DNA of 6,077 bases from Treponema sp. Its GTDB lineage: Bacteria; Spirochaetota; Spirochaetia; Treponematales; Treponemataceae. Positions 5,307-6,077 of this stretch are shown here, one piece after another. Below the pieces are notes generated by a model. The model saw nothing but the letters and a program-made list of their open reading frames with translations, was not told where the DNA came from and did not search any database. The stretch's first letter is position 1. Every line of letters begins with the position of its first letter. The position numbers were made by a program, and so were the translations under genes. The stretch is taken from NCBI GenBank assembly GCA_017613485.1, contig JAGADS010000265.1:1-6077 (forward strand), written 5' to 3'.

Positions 5307-6077
5307 TTATTCCTCCTCCAGTACAAATTCATTGTCTTTTTTGTCACCATTTTGTACATGCCACCAGTTGTTTTTATATGTTTCACGCTCTGATGCTTTT
5401 TCATCATCATATGTTTTAGGTCTTTTATCGTAATCTTGGTCTAATCCGAATGGGAAAATGGCTTTAAAATTTGATTCATTGTTTGATGCTGAAAGAGAAC
5501 CCGAAGTTGAAACAGTAGTTGTCGATGTCGATACGCTCCATATAGTTTCAATAGTTTCAACACCGAACAAACCAGAACCTCGTCCACCAGCAGTAAATGT
5601 TAGTGTTCCAGTATAAGAAGGTAAACCCGATACATGAGAAACACTTATGGATACAGGTGAAAAATAGTAAGCTTTGGTTCCATTTGCACTATGAGTAGAT
5701 TCTGCTGTGTATGGAATGGTTATTGTAAAATCACTAATGAAAGTATTTTTTCTTGCACCAGGTAAATCATAGTATTTATGCTGGTAAGGCATGCTATCTA
5801 CAGTGCCATATGATAGTTTTTGAGTTGCTCCAGGATGTTTTGTCCTGAATTTACCCACATTTCCATCACAGTTTCGTTCTCCACCGCTACTGATACCGCT
5901 TTGGTTCAAGGCATCACCGATAATCAATGTTATGCACTTTGCAAATTCCTCGGCAGAAATTTTCCTGTATGCGTATATGTCTCCGTTAAGACCCAGATAC
6001 GTGTAGATTGTCTTGTCGCCGACTTTTCTCTGGGCACGGATCATGTAATAATGCTTTGCATCCCTCTGTACTTTAAG
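5307..6077 (-). CDS. FN3-containing surface protein, C-terminal part, 5' end beyond window
   Basis: 256 residues are visible and the frame is open to the right edge, so the ATG at 6044 is internal (LKVQRDAKHYY precedes it). The first visible part, KHYYMIRAQRKVGD ... YTYLGLNGD, is the end of an FN3 domain like those in the next gene. It is followed by AYRKISAEEFAK, which lines up with the FN3-to-C-terminal linker GYGALTANQYMR of that neighbour, so the two genes appear to be paralogues of one architecture. The remainder (about residues 60-211) is Ser/Thr-rich and probably beta (TFISDFTITIPYT, SPVSISVSHVSG, YTGTLTFTAGG, SVSTSTTTVSTSGSL). A polar tail rich in Asp, Lys and Glu ends in EFVLEEE. The missing N-terminus presumably holds a lipoprotein signal and more FN3 domains; that is inference. 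The C-terminal coding DNA is more AT-rich than its surroundings. Confidence 0.85.
   Translation of the reverse strand, partial: LKVQRDAKHYYMIRAQRKVGDKTIYTYLGLNGDIYAYRKISAEEFAKCITLIIGDALNQSGISSGGERNCDGNVGKFRTKHPGATQKLSYGTVDSMPYQHKYYDLPGARKNTFISDFTITIPYTAESTHSANGTKAYYFSPVSISVSHVSGLPSYTGTLTFTAGGRGSGLFGVETIETIWSVSTSTTTVSTSGSLSASNNESNFKAIFPFGLDQDYDKRPKTYDDEKASERETYKNNWWHVQNGDKKDNEFVLEEE
5312..5317 (-). promoter_or_regulatory. Shine-Dalgarno encoded in the upstream gene's last Glu codons
   Basis: The minus strand reads GAG GAG GAA TAA ATG: the last three glutamate codons of the upstream gene contain AGGAGG, five bases before the ATG of the large lipoprotein gene, and the stop codon directly abuts that ATG. 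This is a very strong ribosome binding site and indicates coupled translation. Confidence 0.85.

Noticed and set aside
6042..6044. ATG as the start of the rightmost minus-strand gene
   Set aside because: Codons continue in frame to the window edge (LKVQRDAKHYY) and complete an FN3 strand. There is no signal peptide at this Met.
1..6077. CRISPR array, tRNA, rRNA, insertion sequence or phage genes
   Set aside because: No regularly spaced direct repeats, no tRNA-like cloverleaf, no transposase or integrase motifs were seen on either strand.

Overview
The window looks like a chromosomal segment of a treponeme-like spirochaete. This rests on the compact coaD–rpmF–acpP–rnc order, on lax lipoboxes (LASC, LTSC), and on a set of fibronectin-type-III (FN3) surface lipoproteins of a kind I associate with Treponema. 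The genus is an inference; no rRNA or other phylogenetic marker is present to settle it. Sampled stretches of the lipoprotein genes run at about 45% GC, with one AT-richer patch near the right end.

Left half, + strand (1-1849): housekeeping genes. The first is the 3' part of coaD (phosphopantetheine adenylyltransferase), open at the left edge. A 192-base AT-rich intergenic region follows, with a near-perfect sigma-70 promoter (TTGACA, 18 bp, TATAAT), a second overlapping candidate, and a stem-loop in the leader. Then come rpmF (ribosomal protein bL32, four-cysteine zinc form), acpP (acyl carrier protein), a strong intrinsic terminator, and rnc (RNase III), which starts only 12 bases after the terminator's T-tract. 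CoaD makes dephospho-CoA, CoA supplies the 4'-phosphopantetheine arm that ACP carries, and rpmF, acpP and rnc are often neighbours in bacteria, so the block is functionally coherent. The plsX/fab genes that commonly sit between rpmF and acpP are absent here.

The + and - strand genes converge on a 49-base gap (1850-1898) that holds a 9-bp perfect hairpin. It resembles a dispersed intergenic palindrome.

Right half, - strand (1899-6077): four tightly packed genes read leftward from beyond the right edge, apparently one operon. In transcription order they are the C-terminal part of an FN3-containing surface protein (5' end missing), a 757-residue lipoprotein with about five FN3 domains and an unrecognised glycine-rich C-terminal domain, a small lipoprotein with a lipocalin-like repeat of beta strands, and a signal-peptide-bearing probable outer-membrane beta-barrel protein with a charged tail. 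Gaps are 0-15 bases, and Shine-Dalgarno sequences lie inside or against the preceding stop codons, so translation is probably coupled. The set looks like a cell-envelope or surface-adhesion cassette of unknown function, and it is the part of the window most likely to hold something undescribed.
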